Position numbers and translations under genes: made by a program. Below, one piece after another: positions 6,898 through 9,485 of a stretch of 9,485 nt of DNA. The notes under the pieces were generated by a model. It saw only the letters and a program-made list of their open reading frames with translations, did no database searches and had not been told where the DNA came from. The stretch spans positions 1-9,485 of the forward strand of contig CAJZGD010000093.1 of assembly GCA_915275065.1 (NCBI GenBank). Reading direction: 5' to 3'. Numbering within the stretch: the stretch's first letter is position 1; each line of letters starts with the position of its first letter. The stretch is from an uncultured Corynebacterium sp. (lineage in GTDB: Bacteria; Actinomycetota; Actinomycetes; Mycobacteriales; Mycobacteriaceae).

Positions 6898-6929
6898 TAT
6901 AACAATGTTTATAACAATACGGCAACAAA
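6898..6929. promoter_or_regulatory. Direct repeats in the rpfB promoter region
   Basis: TATAACAAT occurs twice, at 6898-6906 and 6910-6918, with three bases between. A third partial copy, AACAAA, is at 6924-6929. The AACAA cores start at 6901, 6913 and 6924, that is 12 and 11 bases apart, about one helical turn each. On the minus strand the copies read TTGTTATA, and TATAGA or TATAAA within them could be the rpfB -10 box, 40-60 bases before the start codon. Tandem sites on one face of DNA suit an OmpR-type response regulator. MtrA is reported to control rpf2 in C. glutamicum through direct repeats. Its use here is inference. Confidence 0.5.
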
Positions 6930-6987
6930 TTAAGTTTGTCGAGATTCTATCCGGGAAGCTTCGCCAATATAGGCGTAAAATGTTCCG

Positions 6988-7034
6988 GTTTTCCCACTAT
7001 AACTTAAATTTTTCAGGTAAGTTATTCGGAAAAA
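6988..7034. repeat. Imperfect AT-rich hairpin downstream of tatD
   Basis: ATAACTTA (6999-7006) and TAAGTTAT (7018-7025) form a perfect 8-bp stem with an 11-nt loop. Outside them TTTTCC (6989-6994) can pair with GGAAAA (7028-7033) across a small internal loop. It lies 64-110 bases past the tatD stop on the minus strand. Lacking a GC core and T run, it is at best a weak terminator. Other uses, such as part of the rpfB leader or upstream control region, remain open. A smaller repeat, CGCC and GGCG around six bases, is at 6962-6975. Confidence 0.4.
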
Positions 7035-7097
7035 TCTCAGCGACTAGCACAAAAATTACAAGACTTTACTTATTGGAACTCGTATGGCACACCCCGC

Positions 7098-7940
7098 TCA
7101 CGGTTTCGCTATCTGGTAAATCCGATGAAAGTTCGCAGCCACTGCCTCCGCCAACTGTGCCACCGGCATGGACCGTGCCGCGGCCACGCATAAAGCGGTG
7201 TGTCCTATGAATGCGGGCTCGTTTTTCGCCCCCCGATACGGGACCGGGGTCATAAACGGCGCGTCCGTTTCTATCAGGAGCTGGTCAATCGGCACCATGG
7301 CCGCAATCTGCCGTAGCTCCTCGTTATTTTTAAAGGTTACGTTGCCGGCAAAACTAAGCACATAGCCGCGGGCTATCGCCTCTTCCGCTACCGCCGTGGG
7401 GGAAGAAAAACAATGCAAAATGGTGTATTTCGGGGTGGGGGCGTCCGCTAACACCCGCAGCAGATCCGCGTCCGCCTCCCGGTTGTGGATCATTAACGCT
7501 TTCCCCGCCGCAACCGCCACATCAATGTGGAACCGGAGCGCCTCCTCCTGCACGGCCAAGGGGGCGGTATCGTCCGGCCGGTGGCGAATCCAATAGGTGT
7601 CCAGCCCGGTTTCCCCAATGGCCACGCATTTCGGGTGGGCAGCCATCTCACGCAGGCGGGTCCGCGCGGCATCATCTAACTCCTGGGCCTTGGTGGGGTG
7701 GATGGCGCAGGCGGCTACCACGTCTGGGTGCGATTCGGCCGCAGCCAGCGCTAATTCGGTCTCTGCGAGGCCATCGCCGACGGTACAGATGCGCTGCACC
7801 CCGGCCGCGTGGGCTCGCGTCACAAACTCGGCAACCGTGGCCGCATCCCGCGCACCGCAGGAAGCAAGGTGGGTGTGCGCATCGGTGAGGTGCGCAATAT
7901 ATTCGGCCGGTTCCGGCACTGGGCGGGACTTCTTCGACAT
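7098..7940 (-). CDS. tatD: TatD-family metal-dependent hydrolase (deoxyribonuclease)
   Basis: Cytosolic TIM-barrel hydrolase; characterised relatives act as 3'-5' DNA/RNA exonucleases or DNases. All metal ligands of the family are visible in the 280-residue product: DAHTHL with His22 and His24, GETGLD with Glu110, MIHNRE with His152, LHCFSS with His176, and IETDAPFM with Asp226. The length is near the usual 260-270 with a short N-terminal extension. ATG at 7940 is the only sensible start: the frame is open further upstream but those codons overlap metG and look random; no good ribosome site is seen. It begins 37 bases after metG on the same strand, the common metG-tatD operon arrangement. Despite its name, it has no required role in twin-arginine export, so its nearness to a Tat-exported lipoprotein gene should not be over-read. 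Confidence 0.95.
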   Translation of the reverse strand: MSKKSRPVPEPAEYIAHLTDAHTHLASCGARDAATVAEFVTRAHAAGVQRICTVGDGLAETELALAAAESHPDVVAACAIHPTKAQELDDAARTRLREMAAHPKCVAIGETGLDTYWIRHRPDDTAPLAVQEEALRFHIDVAVAAGKALMIHNREADADLLRVLADAPTPKYTILHCFSSPTAVAEEAIARGYVLSFAGNVTFKNNEELRQIAAMVPIDQLLIETDAPFMTPVPYRGAKNEPAFIGHTALCVAAARSMPVAQLAEAVAANFHRIYQIAKP

Positions 7941-7977
7941 AACTCTGAAGTGTACAACCCGCCCCGCAGGAACAGAA

Positions 7978-9485
7978 CTATGCCTTCCCCGATACTGGGG
8001 CCCACTTGGGCCCGGTCTCCCCCAATTCTGGATCCAACTTGGCAATGAGTGGCTTTGGTTTCTGCAACGCCGTGCCGGGTTCGACGGGGGTTCGCCGCCA
8101 AACCGCCTGTTGGTTGCCGTAGTCCCCCATGATGACTGGGTAGGTGCGACCGGCCTGCGGCACGCCCACCCCCACCACGTCCGCGGGCATGTCGTCGGCC
8201 ACTTCCACCACCTGGGGGTGGGCGGCCCACACCCCCGTCCGCCCCAGGGTTTCATGCACCTGCTGGGCAATATTCGGAATGTAGGGAGTGAGCAGCGTGT
8301 TTGCGTCCGATACTACCTGCAGGGCGACCCACAGCACGGTGGCCAGGCGGTCTTCGAGTACCGCCACATCCTCCGCATCGGTCGCGGAATCCACACCTGC
8401 ATTCGCCGCCGCCCCGGCCTTGGCGGTTTTTATGGCCTTGGCCAGCTTCCAGGGCTGCATCTCGGCAACATAGGCGTTAGCCTCCCCCACCACGTGCATG
8501 GCGTGAGTGATCCCCTGCTTAAACCGGGAGTGCTGCAACGCGTCCCCCACCAAATCAAATGCTTGTTCGGCCAGGTCGAGGATTTTTTGGTCGGCTTCGG
8601 TCAGTTCCCCGGGGGTGGGTACCTTCCCGAAGTTGTTGGCGGCCATGGACACGACCCGGTTGACCAGGTTGCCCCACCCGTTGGCGAGCTCGTTATTGAT
8701 GCGGCGAACGAACTCATCCCAGGTGAAATCGGTGTCTTGGTTTTCCGGGCCGGCAACCGCAATGAAATAGCGGAGGGGGTCCGGGCCAAACTCCTTGAGG
8801 AAGTCCTTCACATAGATCACCACACCCTTGGATGAGGAGAACTTGGACCCGGACATGGTGAGGAATTCCGAGGACACCACTTCGGTGGGCAGGTTGAGTT
8901 CCCCCAACTGGTGCAGGGTTCCACCCTTGGCACCCTTCCCCTGATAGCCAAGCAGCTCGCCCGGCCAGATTTGGGAGTGGAAGGTGATATTGTCCTTGCC
9001 CATGAAGTAGTAGGAGGTGGCGGCCGGGTCGGTCCAGAAATCCCGCCAAGCGTCGGGATTGCCGCTGCGGTGCGCCCATTCGATGGAGGCAGACAGGTAG
9101 CCTACGACGGCGTCGAACCACACATAGAGCTTCTTTCCCGGATTATTCTCCCAGCCTTCCACGGGAATGGGAATGCCCCAGTCGATGTCGCGGCTCATGG
9201 CGCGGGGACGAATATCAGACAGCAGGTTGAGGGAGAATTTGAGAACGTTGGGCCGCCAATCGTTCCGGGTCTGCAACCATGCGGTGAGTTCCTCGGCGAG
9301 CGCGGGCAGGTCGAGAAGGAAATGCTCGGTTTCTACAAACTTTGGGGTTTCCCCATTGATTTTAGAGACCGGGTTAATGAGATCCGCCGGGTCGAGTTGG
9401 TTGCCGCAGTTGTCGCACTGGTCGCCGCGGGCACTGGGATAGTCGCAGATGGGGCAGGTGCCTTCGATGAAACGATCGGGCAGGG
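7978..9485 (-). CDS. metG: Methionyl-tRNA synthetase (N-terminus cut by window edge)
   Basis: Charges tRNA-Met and initiator tRNA with methionine in the cytosol. The frame is open from the window edge (first full codon ends at 9483) and gives 501 residues to the stop at 7978. Seen in order: a zinc knuckle with Cys10, Cys13, Cys23 and Cys26 counted from the edge (CPIC and CDNC), DWGIPIP, the KLYVWFDAVVGYLSA and YYFMGKDNITFHS active-site segments, a KMSKS-equivalent loop reading KFSSSKG, WGNLVNRV, and the helical anticodon-binding domain with MQPWKLAK. Relative to a full length near 610, about 110 residues are missing, including the HIGH motif. The protein ends after a short tail without the C-terminal dimerisation domain of some MetRS. 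The tatD start follows after 37 bases and is probably cotranscribed. Confidence 0.97.
   Translation of the reverse strand, partial: LPDRFIEGTCPICDYPSARGDQCDNCGNQLDPADLINPVSKINGETPKFVETEHFLLDLPALAEELTAWLQTRNDWRPNVLKFSLNLLSDIRPRAMSRDIDWGIPIPVEGWENNPGKKLYVWFDAVVGYLSASIEWAHRSGNPDAWRDFWTDPAATSYYFMGKDNITFHSQIWPGELLGYQGKGAKGGTLHQLGELNLPTEVVSSEFLTMSGSKFSSSKGVVIYVKDFLKEFGPDPLRYFIAVAGPENQDTDFTWDEFVRRINNELANGWGNLVNRVVSMAANNFGKVPTPGELTEADQKILDLAEQAFDLVGDALQHSRFKQGITHAMHVVGEANAYVAEMQPWKLAKAIKTAKAGAAANAGVDSATDAEDVAVLEDRLATVLWVALQVVSDANTLLTPYIPNIAQQVHETLGRTGVWAAHPQVVEVADDMPADVVGVGVPQAGRTYPVIMGDYGNQQAVWRRTPVEPGTALQKPKPLIAKLDPELGETGPKWAPVSGKA

Noticed and set aside
6859..7097. Possible c-di-AMP (ydaO) riboswitch upstream of rpfB, as in some actinobacteria
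   Set aside because: The region is AT-rich and I could not find the GC-rich conserved core segments of that riboswitch; a covariance-model search would settle it.
7597..8835. Long plus-strand open frame (412 codons) opposite metG and tatD
   Set aside because: It is antisense to two well-conserved genes, is rich in Gly, His and Pro as expected for a GC-rich shadow frame, and has no recognisable domain.

Overview
The window looks like a core chromosomal segment of a Corynebacterium or close relative, interrupted by one accessory pair of genes. The evidence is the gene order and the proteins. Read on the minus strand, metG, tatD, an RpfB/Rpf2-type resuscitation-promoting factor, ispE and an ABC-F ATPase follow one another. 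This matches, from memory, the conserved corynebacterial locus metS-tatD-rpf2-ksgA-ispE-ABC-F. DNA is moderately GC-rich in genes, with AT-rich intergenic gaps. The species cannot be told from the sequence alone.

Layout from left to right: a 3'-truncated ABC-F ATPase (1-1025, minus); ispE (1026-1928, minus), ending exactly where the ABC-F gene begins; a 196-nt divergent spacer; ksgA/rsmA (2125-2994, plus); an FCD-type GntR regulator (2997-3695, minus), convergent with ksgA with 2 nt between the stop codons; a Tat-exported family 5 solute-binding lipoprotein (3891-5480, minus); a 229-nt gap with a perfect 9-bp inverted repeat (candidate operator) and a strong 17-bp hairpin (rpfB terminator); rpfB (5710-6858, minus); a 239-nt AT-rich gap with a three-copy AACAA repeat (candidate regulator site); tatD (7098-7940, minus); and metG (7978-9485, minus, N-terminus outside the window).

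The housekeeping genes cover tRNA charging and translation initiation (MetRS), a metal-dependent nuclease (TatD), cell-wall remodelling and growth resumption (Rpf), 16S rRNA dimethylation (KsgA), isoprenoid precursor synthesis by the MEP pathway (IspE) and probable ribosome-linked ATPase activity (ABC-F). The accessory part is a transcription regulator next to an orphan substrate-binding lipoprotein with no permease or ATPase genes beside it.

The most notable points are the inverted ksgA with the regulator/lipoprotein pair inserted between rpfB and ispE, the candidate operator upstream of the lipoprotein gene, and the direct repeats in the rpfB promoter region. I see no rRNA, tRNA, CRISPR, insertion sequence or phage gene, and no convincing wholly new system. 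No gene-free stretch exceeds 300 bases.
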